The notes below the pieces were generated by a model. It saw only the letters and a program-made list of their open reading frames with translations. It ran no database searches and was not told the origin of the DNA. The position numbers were made by a program, and so were the translations under genes. Shown one piece after another: positions 18,625 to 25,730 of a stretch of 64,000 nt of DNA. The DNA comes from Rhodococcus sp. G-MC3 (lineage in GTDB: Bacteria > Actinomycetota > Actinomycetes > Mycobacteriales > Mycobacteriaceae), in the NCBI RefSeq assembly GCF_030063335.1, contig NZ_JASISW010000004.1, positions 62,001-126,000 on the forward strand. The letters are read 5' to 3'. How positions within the stretch are numbered: position 1 is the stretch's first letter; each line of letters begins with the position of its first letter.

Positions 18625-19974
18625 ATGAACGATTCGACGCTCGTATCTTCGTTGATGGACCGCGATGTGGCCGGTGTGACCATCGGCTGGGTCGACAACA
18701 ACGGCATTGTCCGCTCGCGCACGGTGCCGGTTGGCGAACTCCCTTCGGCTGTGCGCCGAGGCGTCGGCGTGACCGCGGTGTTCGCAGTGTTCGATTCGCA
18801 TGACGGGATCACGTTCGCCCACGAGGGCCTGTCGACTCCATCCGGCGATGTTCGATTGATACCGGTCGTGGACTCACCATCGGATGTCGTTCCGCTTGCC
18901 GGTCAGCCGGGAATCGCGTGGGCCAACGGCAGACAAGTGTCGGCGGACGGATCGCCGTGGCCCTACGACCAGCGGAGTGTGCTCGAACGTCAGGTCTCGC
19001 GTGCCGCGGACGCCGGTTTCGAGGTGAAGGCCGGATTTGAGATGGAGATGGTGATCACCCGCGAGTCCGACGGGACACCCGCCCATCGCGGACCGGCGTA
19101 TTCAGCCAATGCACTGCGTGACATCGACGAATTCACCGTTCGGCTCCTGCGAGATCTCGCTGCGAACGGAATCTCCATCGGCCAGCTGCACGCGGAGTAC
19201 GGAGATTCCCAAGTCGAGATCGCGCTCAGCCCGCTCGGCCCGGTGGAGGCGGCCGACGCTCAGGTACTCGCGCGCCAAACGATCCATTCCGCAGCACAGA
19301 CACATGGGTTGAGAGTCAGTTTCGCGCCGCTGCCGAGTCTCGCCGGCGCGGGAAACGGCTGGCATCTACACACGTCTCTGGCGCGTGACGGTGTCAATGC
19401 CCTCACCGGGGACGACGAGTACGGCCTGTCCGCAGTCGGACGCAACTATATCGCCGGGCTCGTGCGGGAGTTGCCTGGCATCGTTGCTGTGACCGCACCG
19501 AGCAGCGGGTCGCTTCTTCGGCGTCGACCCGGTTACTGGGCAGGCGCATACGGATTCTGGGGTGTCGAGAACAGGGAGGCCGCAATCCGGTTGGTGCCGT
19601 CATCGCCCCTGCTGGGAACGGAACACACCAACGTCGAACTCAAGGCGTGCGACGCCTCGGCGAACCCGTACCTGGCGTTGGCGGTCACCATCGCTGCGGG
19701 ACTCGATGGCATAGCCGACGGCCGAGAGCTGACCGATCCCATCCAGGAGGACGTCGGAGGCTGGGACGACGACCGCCGTCTCGCTGCCGGAATTTCCCCA
19801 CTGGCCACCACACACGAAGAACAGCGAGCCAACTTGGTTTCGAGCGGGTTGGTCCGCAGAGTTCTCGGGGACCAACTTCTCGGCGCATTCGTGGCCTGCC
19901 GCGATGCGGACGAAGCGTGGGCAGCGAATCGCTCCGACGACGATGTACTCGAATCTCTACGCTGGATCTACTGA
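18625..19974 (+). CDS. glutamine-synthetase-family ligase
   Basis: The 449-residue protein has the type I glutamine synthetase layout: an N-terminal beta-grasp region to about residue 105, then the catalytic domain with FEMEMVI (metal-binding Glu), the ATP-site GNGWHLHTSL in place of the usual G-S-G-M-H-x-H, and the glutamate-site region RRRPGYWAGAYGFWGVENREAAIRL. The altered signature and low overall likeness to GlnA point to a GlnA3/GlnA4-type paralogue, such as a gamma-glutamyl-polyamine or gamma-glutamyl-amine ligase; the amine substrate cannot be read. It overlies no ribosomal gene and is opposite in strand to its neighbours; a papain-like gene follows 4 bp later. Confidence 0.85.
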   Translation: MNDSTLVSSLMDRDVAGVTIGWVDNNGIVRSRTVPVGELPSAVRRGVGVTAVFAVFDSHDGITFAHEGLSTPSGDVRLIPVVDSPSDVVPLAGQPGIAWANGRQVSADGSPWPYDQRSVLERQVSRAADAGFEVKAGFEMEMVITRESDGTPAHRGPAYSANALRDIDEFTVRLLRDLAANGISIGQLHAEYGDSQVEIALSPLGPVEAADAQVLARQTIHSAAQTHGLRVSFAPLPSLAGAGNGWHLHTSLARDGVNALTGDDEYGLSAVGRNYIAGLVRELPGIVAVTAPSSGSLLRRRPGYWAGAYGFWGVENREAAIRLVPSSPLLGTEHTNVELKACDASANPYLALAVTIAAGLDGIADGRELTDPIQEDVGGWDDDRRLAAGISPLATTHEEQRANLVSSGLVRRVLGDQLLGAFVACRDADEAWAANRSDDDVLESLRWIY

Positions 19975-19978
19975 TCGA

Positions 19979-20674
19979 ATGCGCGAATTCCTCGGTGCTG
20001 CAGCAGTGTTGGCCGCGCAGGCTGCACTGCTCCCCCAGCCGGATCAGCTCTGCGGTCCGTTCTCCGCTGCCGTCGCGCTCGCGGGCGTTCTCGACGACGC
20101 CATTCTGTCCGTCGCCGAACTCGCTGCCGCATCGGGTACGAGGGTTTACCCGCACGAGGTTCCGCACTCGAGGCCACCGGGAGTCCCGGTGACGCACTCC
20201 GGCGGGGAGGCGCTGGCGCAGACTGACCGTCCGGAGTGCGCCGGGACGACTGCAGCCGGTCTTCGGAAGGGAATCGAGCGTGCGACGGCTGGTCGAGTTG
20301 TTGTCGTCCCTGCGCAGTCCCCGAGTTCCACCGTTATACGTCTCCTGCTGCGCGACCTGCTCGATTCGAGGTTGCGCTTCGCTGTGCTGGCACATGTACA
20401 TACCGCGCCGATCACCGAACTCGACTGGAATGTCGGTCATTTCGTGACGATGTGGGGTTTCGACGAGACGTCCGACACGGTCGCCGTCGCTGATACCTAC
20501 CGAGAATTGGGAACACCCGACATGCCGCCAGGATGCAGGATGGTTGCTGTCGACGCTCTCGCCGTGGCCATGGATGCGCGCGGCCTTCTGATTCTCTCGC
20601 ATGCGTCGAACACGAGCGCACTGATCGACCTCGTGCACTCGATCGGGGTGACTTCGCAGATCTGGTCGGTGTGA
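19979..20674 (+). CDS. possible papain/C39-like cysteine peptidase-fold protein
   Basis: I do not recognise a named family with certainty. The 231-residue protein has QPDQLCGPFSAAVAL at residues 20-34, resembling the catalytic Q...CGP motif of C39/papain-like enzymes, with Cys25. Later comes NVGHFVTMWGFDE (His154) and a downstream Asp172 in VADTYREL, which together suggest a Cys-His-Asp triad. There is no signal peptide or membrane segment. It begins 4 bp after the ligase-like gene, so the two are co-transcribed; a hydrolase or transpeptidase acting on gamma-glutamyl amides is a reasonable but unproven idea. A catalytically dead domain of the same fold is possible. Confidence 0.6.
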   Translation: MREFLGAAAVLAAQAALLPQPDQLCGPFSAAVALAGVLDDAILSVAELAAASGTRVYPHEVPHSRPPGVPVTHSGGEALAQTDRPECAGTTAAGLRKGIERATAGRVVVVPAQSPSSTVIRLLLRDLLDSRLRFAVLAHVHTAPITELDWNVGHFVTMWGFDETSDTVAVADTYRELGTPDMPPGCRMVAVDALAVAMDARGLLILSHASNTSALIDLVHSIGVTSQIWSV

Positions 20675-20721
20675 CCATGCCTGCTACTGCACCGGAGATC
20701 CGATAAGAACAACAAAACAAA

Positions 20722-20755
20722 ACGAGCGTGGGTTCCTTTCGGAACCCACGCTCGT
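20722..20755 (-). terminator. intrinsic terminator after rpsN, shared with the convergent gene
   Basis: Perfect 15-bp arms ACGAGCGTGGGTTCC/GGAACCCACGCTCGT enclose TTTC. On the - strand the stem is followed by TTTGTTTTGTTG, a classic U-rich tail, so it ends the rplN-rplX-rplE-rpsN transcript. It also sits 48 bp after the convergent papain-like gene and can act in both directions. Confidence 0.85.
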
Positions 20756-20788
20756 CAGCATGGTTCAGTGAAGCCCGAGGGCCTCAGA

Positions 20789-20974
20789 TCACCAGGAGCT
20801 CTTGCGAACTCCGGGAAGTTCTCCTGCGTGTGCCATCTCGCGAACGCAGATACGGCAGAGGCCGAACTTGCGGAACACCGAGTGGGGACGGCCGCAGCGG
20901 TTGCAACGCGTGTAGCCACGCACTGCGAACTTCGGCTTCTTGTTGGCCTTGTTGACCAGTGCCTTCTTAGCCAT
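20789..20974 (-). CDS. rpsN: 30S ribosomal protein S14 type Z
   Basis: The 61-residue zinc-binding form of S14 starts [20 protein letters not shown]; the ligands C-N-R-C and C-R-I-C are intact in [13 protein letters not shown] and [13 protein letters not shown]. It binds 16S rRNA in the head of the small subunit. It follows rplE by 4 bp and ends its transcript at a strong terminator, unlike most genomes where rpsH follows directly. Confidence 0.97.
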   Translation of the reverse strand: MAKKALVNKANKKPKFAVRGYTRCNRCGRPHSVFRKFGLCRICVREMAHAGELPGVRKSSW

Positions 20975-20978
20975 GGAC

Positions 20979-21551
20979 TCAGTTCTCCTTGAACGGGAAG
21001 CCGAGGTGCTTGAGCAGCGCGCGGCCTTCTTCGTTGTTGGTTGCGGTGGTCACCACAGTGATGTCCATGCCGCGCGGGCGATCGATCTTGTCCACGTCGA
21101 TCTCGTGGAACATCGACTGCTCGTTGAGGCCGAACGTGTAGTTGCCGTTGCCGTCGAACTGCGTGCCGGAGAGGCCACGGAAGTCCCTGATTCGGGGAAG
21201 GGCAATGGAGGTCAGACGGTCCAGGAATTCCCACATGCGATCGCCACGCAGCGTGACGCGTGCGCCGATGGGCATTCCTTCACGAAGCTTGAACTGCGCG
21301 ATGGACTTGCGGGCCTTGCGGATCTCCGGCTTCTGGCCGGTGATCGCTGCGAGGTCGGCAACTGCACCGTTGATCAGCTTCGCGTCACGGGCGGCGTCGC
21401 CGACACCCATGTTGACGACGACCTTGACGACACCGGGGATCTGCATGACGTTGTCATATGCAAACTCGGTGTTGAGGGCGTCCTTGATCTCGGCGCGGTA
21501 GCGCGCCTTGAGGCGAGGCTGTACGCCTGCCGTGTTCTCAGTGGTAGTCAT
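20979..21551 (-). CDS. rplE: 50S ribosomal protein L5
   Basis: The 190-residue L5 starts [20 protein letters not shown] and contains [43 protein letters not shown] and the C-terminal [12 protein letters not shown]. It binds 5S rRNA and contacts P-site tRNA. ATG 21551 is chosen because it is 1 bp after the rplX stop and matches the family; longer in-frame starts lie in rplX. Confidence 0.97.
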   Translation of the reverse strand: MTTTENTAGVQPRLKARYRAEIKDALNTEFAYDNVMQIPGVVKVVVNMGVGDAARDAKLINGAVADLAAITGQKPEIRKARKSIAQFKLREGMPIGARVTLRGDRMWEFLDRLTSIALPRIRDFRGLSGTQFDGNGNYTFGLNEQSMFHEIDVDKIDRPRGMDITVVTTATNNEEGRALLKHLGFPFKEN

Positions 21552-21552
21552 C

Positions 21553-21870
21553 TCAGATGTCCTTCCCGTTCTTCCGGGAAATACGAACGCGCTTGCCGGA
21601 CTCCTCGTCGGTGCGGTAGCCCACGCGAGTGGGGTTGCCGTCCGAGTCGATGACCGCGACGTTCGAAATGTGGATCGGGGCTTCCTGCGTGACGATTCCG
21701 CCCGAAGACGCGCCACGCTGGTTAGCGGAGACCGCAGTGTGCTTCTTGATACGGTTCACGCCCTCGACGAGGACCTTGGAGTCAGCGGGGTAGGCCTGAA
21801 TGACCTTGCCCTTGGCGCCCTTGTCCTTGCCTGCGATCACGAGAACGGTGTCGCCCTTGTGCACCTTCAT
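21553..21870 (-). CDS. rplX: 50S ribosomal protein L24
   Basis: The 105-residue L24 has an N-terminal KOW motif ([28 protein letters not shown]) and ends [12 protein letters not shown]. It initiates large-subunit assembly by binding the 5' end of 23S rRNA. It follows rplN with no gap. Confidence 0.97.
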   Translation of the reverse strand: MKVHKGDTVLVIAGKDKGAKGKVIQAYPADSKVLVEGVNRIKKHTAVSANQRGASSGGIVTQEAPIHISNVAVIDSDGNPTRVGYRTDEESGKRVRISRKNGKDI

Positions 21871-22239
21871 TTACAGCACCTCCGGGGCGAGCGAGACGAT
21901 CTTCATGAACTTCTTCTCACGCAGCTCGCGGCCGACCGGGCCGAAGATGCGGGTTCCGCGAGGATCGTTGTCCGGCTTGATCAGCACGGCAGCGTTCTCG
22001 TCGAAACGGATGTAGGAGCCGTCGGGACGACGACGCTCCTTGACGGTACGGACGATGACCGCCTTGACGATCTCGCCCTTCTTGATGTTTCCACCGGGGA
22101 TGGCGTCTTTCACCGTAGCTACGATGATGTCGCCGATTCCGGCGTAGCGACGTGACGAGCCACCGAGAACGCGGATGCAAAGGATTTCCTTTGCGCCCGT
22201 GTTATCAGCAACGCGTACTCGCGACTCCTGCTGAATCAC
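21871..22239 (-). CDS. rplN: 50S ribosomal protein L14
   Basis: The 122-residue L14 starts [20 protein letters not shown] and ends [11 protein letters not shown], the conserved L14 frame. It contacts 16S rRNA in an intersubunit bridge. Normally it follows rpsQ in one operon; here four genes and 6.4 kb separate them, so it is the first gene of a new transcript with its leader in 22240-22392. Confidence 0.97.
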   Translation of the reverse strand: MIQQESRVRVADNTGAKEILCIRVLGGSSRRYAGIGDIIVATVKDAIPGGNIKKGEIVKAVIVRTVKERRRPDGSYIRFDENAAVLIKPDNDPRGTRIFGPVGRELREKKFMKIVSLAPEVL

Positions 22240-22392
22240 AAACTTCTCCTAGACCTGGATGTGCATACGTGCCGGATTTCCGTCCCGACACGCGCGGTCG
22301 GCTGCTTCCGGCAGGGCGCACAAGCACACCGCTGCCACAGGCAACCGGTCAAGTGTAGGGGAGGTGCGGCGCCGAAACCAAATCGCTTCCGG

Positions 22393-23322
22393 TCACCATA
22401 CGAAGGTCCGGTACTTCACTCCGCCTCGGACCTCGCCGACGTGGGCTGCCACCGCCCGCAGCCACTGCCCCCGAGACACCCTCGTAAGCGCCCGGGGAAC
22501 GAGCGGATTACCCAACATCAGCAGGCCCCACCACCGCATCGCACGACGCAGATGCACCGGCGGGCATCCGCGGTGACGGTAGATTCCTTGTACCTGCGCG
22601 AACCCGTATCCCAGCTTGTACGACTGTTCGACGAGTGGAACCAGTTTGTCTCGTAGGCGGTACCCCACGAGTTGCGTCTGGGCAAACCCGAGTCGGTAGC
22701 CCGTCAACTGAGCCCGCCAACAGAATTCCACGTCCTCGCTGGCTACCAGATCACGGGACATTCCACCGAGTTCTCGGAAGACCGATGTCCAGCACCCCAG
22801 GCTGGCACCGATCGCATACGGAAGAAACGTGGTCTGCCCTTGATTCTCGGGAGCTGTGGTTGGAGTCCAGTCGAGCGCTCGCGCCGTATTGACCGATTCG
22901 GTCTCCACTGCGGTGCCCACGACATCGTGATCTCTCGCGAGTTCCACGAGCGTCTTTATCCAATCGGGGTGGACGATGTCGTCCGCGTCACAGAAAGCCA
23001 GAAATTCTCCGCGAGCCGACTCGGCCCCGATATTGCGCGCATAAGCTGCGCCTGCCTGCATCGACGCGTCGACGCAGCGAAGGCGTAGTGCATCCCTGCC
23101 TGCATAGTTGCGAATATGATCAGCGAGTTGGCCGTCCGGTCCATTGTCGGACACGATGACTTCTATTGGCCCCGAGTAAGTTTGAGCTGCGAGGCTGTCC
23201 AACTGGAAATCGAGGTCGGGCAGCGAATTTCTCGCCGGAATTATGACCGAAACGAACGGGTCGCCGTTGCTGCAGACCGAATCCGAGTCAGTGAATTCGT
23301 AGCGGCTTCGACTCTCGGTCAC
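22393..23322 (-). CDS. family 2 glycosyltransferase
   Basis: This GT-A fold glycosyltransferase has VSVIIPARNSLPDLDFQLDSL (nucleotide binding), EVIVSDNG, and the metal-binding FCDADDIVHPDW, followed by an acceptor region ending RGQWLRAVAAHVGEVRGG. The last third has one hydrophobic stretch (WWGLLMLGNPLVP) and is probably membrane-associated. The start is uncertain: GTG 23322 gives 309 residues, while ATG 23439 adds 39 residues with poor codon bias. The protein at 39650-40540 is a close paralogue sharing long blocks such as GASLGCW and LRAVAAH. Donor sugar and acceptor are unknown. Confidence 0.82.
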   Translation of the reverse strand: MTESRSRYEFTDSDSVCSNGDPFVSVIIPARNSLPDLDFQLDSLAAQTYSGPIEVIVSDNGPDGQLADHIRNYAGRDALRLRCVDASMQAGAAYARNIGAESARGEFLAFCDADDIVHPDWIKTLVELARDHDVVGTAVETESVNTARALDWTPTTAPENQGQTTFLPYAIGASLGCWTSVFRELGGMSRDLVASEDVEFCWRAQLTGYRLGFAQTQLVGYRLRDKLVPLVEQSYKLGYGFAQVQGIYRHRGCPPVHLRRAMRWWGLLMLGNPLVPRALTRVSRGQWLRAVAAHVGEVRGGVKYRTFVW

Positions 23323-23592
23323 AGAAGTTTCACTCTTTCGGCTATCGAATTGGCGATTGATCGGGAGGCAAATCGAACCGACCATAACCCAAGATTGCGG
23401 TTGCGCGCATCCCGCGAGCACCGTCGCCGATATGCGCATCCTGCATTCGAAATGCTCGCTGTATCACCTCCGGGGAACAGTGATGAATGTGCGTGCATCA
23501 ACCGGTTCGGATCAGGTTTTCAGTTCGATCATCGGGCCTCGCGCACTACCGTCTTGATCCACTTCTTCGACTACTCGGGCACACTGGAACAG

Positions 23593-24900
23593 ATGAAGAC
23601 ACTGGCGCGCGGGGAGAATGTCACCTCACCGTCGACCACGCTGACGGTGACAGTCGAGAGTGTTGCTGCCGTCGATGTGTCGGCACTCCTCCTCGCGGAG
23701 AACGGCCGAGTCCGTTCCGACGCCGATCTCGTTTTCTACAACCAACCGGTGGCTCCCGGAGTCGAGTATCGACGCGACTCCGGCAGGCACGTCATATCGG
23801 TTGATTGTGCTTTGATTCCGCCGGACATCTCCATCGTCGCCGTGACTGCCTCGCTCGACGGCACCGGTTCGACCACGTTCGGGCAAGCAGGCCAGATGTC
23901 GACGACGGTTGCCGACGCATCGGGAGGCCAGTTCGTCACGTATCGAGCAGAGGGCCTCACACGCGAGAACGCGCTGGTGTGCATCGAGATCTACCGGCGC
24001 GGAAACGACTGGAAGATCCGCGCGGTCGGGCAAGGCTACGACAACGGATTAGCGGGACTCGCAACCGCTTTCGGCATCGTCATCGACGAAGACGAAGACC
24101 CACCGACCACTCCCCCGCCGACGACTCCCCCACTACCCGCTGTCACACGAGAAGGATCCCTGGCCATGAAAAGCGAACTGTTCGCCCCCACCCACGCCGA
24201 GGTACCGGGAAGCGGAATTCAGAAGCAGGGAAGCAAGATGTGTCGTGTCGGGATGAACGGTGAGTTGATGGCCAGAGCGGGGTCGATGGTCGCTTACCAG
24301 GGTGACCTGAAGTTCGAGGCGCAGGGATCAGGAGGATTCGGTCGAGCGGTTCGCCAAGCACTGTCGGGTGAAGGTGTACCGCTGATGAGGGTCTCGGGAC
24401 GGGGAGACTTGTTTCTGGCCAATGCGGCGCAGGATGTCCACCTCATCGACCTCGACGGCACCGACGGACTGACGATCAACGGTTCGAACGTGCTTGCGTT
24501 CGACTCTTCCCTTTCCTACGACGTCAAGCGAGTACAGGGCGCTGCCAGCGGTGGCAATGCGGGGTTCTTCAACTGCGTCTTCACCGGAAGGGGTCGGATC
24601 GCAATCACCACGGACGGAGTGCCGGTCGTCCTTCAGGTCGATCAGCCGACGTTTGCAGATCCGCAGGCCGCAGTCGCGTGGTCGTCGAGTTTGTCCACCA
24701 AGGTAAAGAAGAACGATTCGTTCGGACTCGGCACGTTGATCGGTCGCAGCACAGGTGAGCGATTCACCCTGGAGTTTCGCGGACAAGGGTTCGTGGTCGT
24801 GCAGCCATCGGAATTGCCGCCCGGCGGTCTGATCGGCGGGTCGGGTAGCGGCGAGCAAGCCGGTGTCGGCGGAGCGCTCGGCGGCTTGCTCGGGCGGTGA
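23593..24900 (+). CDS. TerD-AIM24 domain fusion protein
   Basis: The 435-residue protein has an N-terminal TerD-like domain (about residues 1-165), with LVFYNQPVAPG and typical calcium-site acidic loops. A Thr/Pro-rich linker (about 168-180, PPTTPPPTTPPLP) follows, then an AIM24/TRAP-like domain (about 190-410, starting MKSELFAPTH, with GSKMCRVGMNGELMARAGSMVAY and the pattern GRGRIAITTDG), and a Gly-rich tail. TerD proteins bind calcium in tellurite and stress-resistance systems; AIM24 folds form beta-prism trimers. A cytoplasmic stress or scaffold role is plausible, but no activity can be read. The start is ATG 23593; it is divergent from the glycosyltransferase. Confidence 0.82.
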   Translation: MKTLARGENVTSPSTTLTVTVESVAAVDVSALLLAENGRVRSDADLVFYNQPVAPGVEYRRDSGRHVISVDCALIPPDISIVAVTASLDGTGSTTFGQAGQMSTTVADASGGQFVTYRAEGLTRENALVCIEIYRRGNDWKIRAVGQGYDNGLAGLATAFGIVIDEDEDPPTTPPPTTPPLPAVTREGSLAMKSELFAPTHAEVPGSGIQKQGSKMCRVGMNGELMARAGSMVAYQGDLKFEAQGSGGFGRAVRQALSGEGVPLMRVSGRGDLFLANAAQDVHLIDLDGTDGLTINGSNVLAFDSSLSYDVKRVQGAASGGNAGFFNCVFTGRGRIAITTDGVPVVLQVDQPTFADPQAAVAWSSSLSTKVKKNDSFGLGTLIGRSTGERFTLEFRGQGFVVVQPSELPPGGLIGGSGSGEQAGVGGALGGLLGR

Positions 24901-25071
24901 TCCAGCAGGCCCCCTGCGCCCATGTACGGTTTTCAGTGTTGGGGGACGAACTATCGGTCGGGGGATGAGAAGGACACACGACCGGGCCGGTCGAGGCTGC
25001 GCTGTCACGCGCGCCCGCCAGATCTGCGTGTACCGAAGTGCTTCCCTGGGACCACGATGAAGGGACTATCG

Positions 25072-25710
25072 ATGAGCGAGGACGTGACAAGTTCTGAAGC
25101 TGCTGTGCTGCTTGTCCTCATGGCCGAGGCGCGAGCAGTCTCGAATTCTGAACTCGCTGTGCTGGGGCCGAAACTCGAAAAACCCTCTCGCGACAAGCTT
25201 GTCCGGATGGGCCTCGTCGAGATCGACAGCTCGGACCGGCCAATATCTGTGGAACTGACAGACAAGGGCTGGAAGTACTGCGGCGATCTGATCGGCGCAG
25301 ACCCTCTTGTACGTTCGACTGGATCCGACCGCGCGCTGTTCACCGTCCTGGCGGGGTTTCGGCGTTGGCTGGACCGATCCGATGTACGTCCGTCGGAGAT
25401 CTTCATCCCCCGTGCCAAGGTGCCGATGGACACCGTCTCCGCTGGTCCAGGCAACATCGAATCTCGCATCCGCGCCGCCTACGCCCGTTTGGCGCGCGAA
25501 CCGGGGACACCGGTCCGTCTTTCACGTTTGCGCCCCGAGTTGTCCGACGTGCCGAGAGCCGAGCTCGATTCTGCACTGGCAAGACTGCGCCGAGCGCCAG
25601 ACGTGTCGCTGATACCTGAGGAAAACCAGAAGACCTTGACCGACGACGACCGTGCCGCAGCCGTCCTCGTCGGCAACCAACACAACCATCTCTTGGCAAT
25701 CGAGAGTTGA
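25072..25710 (+). CDS. winged-helix-like protein paired with the dual ATPase
   Basis: I do not recognise the family. The 212-residue acidic protein has an N-terminal segment resembling a MarR-type winged helix (LLVLMAEARAVSNSELAVLG, then LVRMGLVE and VELTDKGWKYCG). A C-terminal part (about 140-205) looks like a second helical/winged unit (LSRLRPELSDVPRAELDSALARL) and ends with TDDDRAAAVLVGNQHNHLLAI. The start is ATG 25072 with AGGGA 6 nt upstream; ATG 25057 is an alternative. It is separated from the ATPase gene by 20 bp and an alternative TTGA overlap, so the two are very likely translated together. It may be a DNA-binding or adaptor subunit for that ATPase. Confidence 0.6.
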   Translation: MSEDVTSSEAAVLLVLMAEARAVSNSELAVLGPKLEKPSRDKLVRMGLVEIDSSDRPISVELTDKGWKYCGDLIGADPLVRSTGSDRALFTVLAGFRRWLDRSDVRPSEIFIPRAKVPMDTVSAGPGNIESRIRAAYARLAREPGTPVRLSRLRPELSDVPRAELDSALARLRRAPDVSLIPEENQKTLTDDDRAAAVLVGNQHNHLLAIES

Positions 25711-25730
25711 CGGACGGGACAGTGCACGCG

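Noticed and set aside
24922..25071. Longer winged-helix-like protein starting at 24922
   Set aside because: The extra 50 residues are basic and low in coding bias; ATG 25072 has the ribosome binding site.
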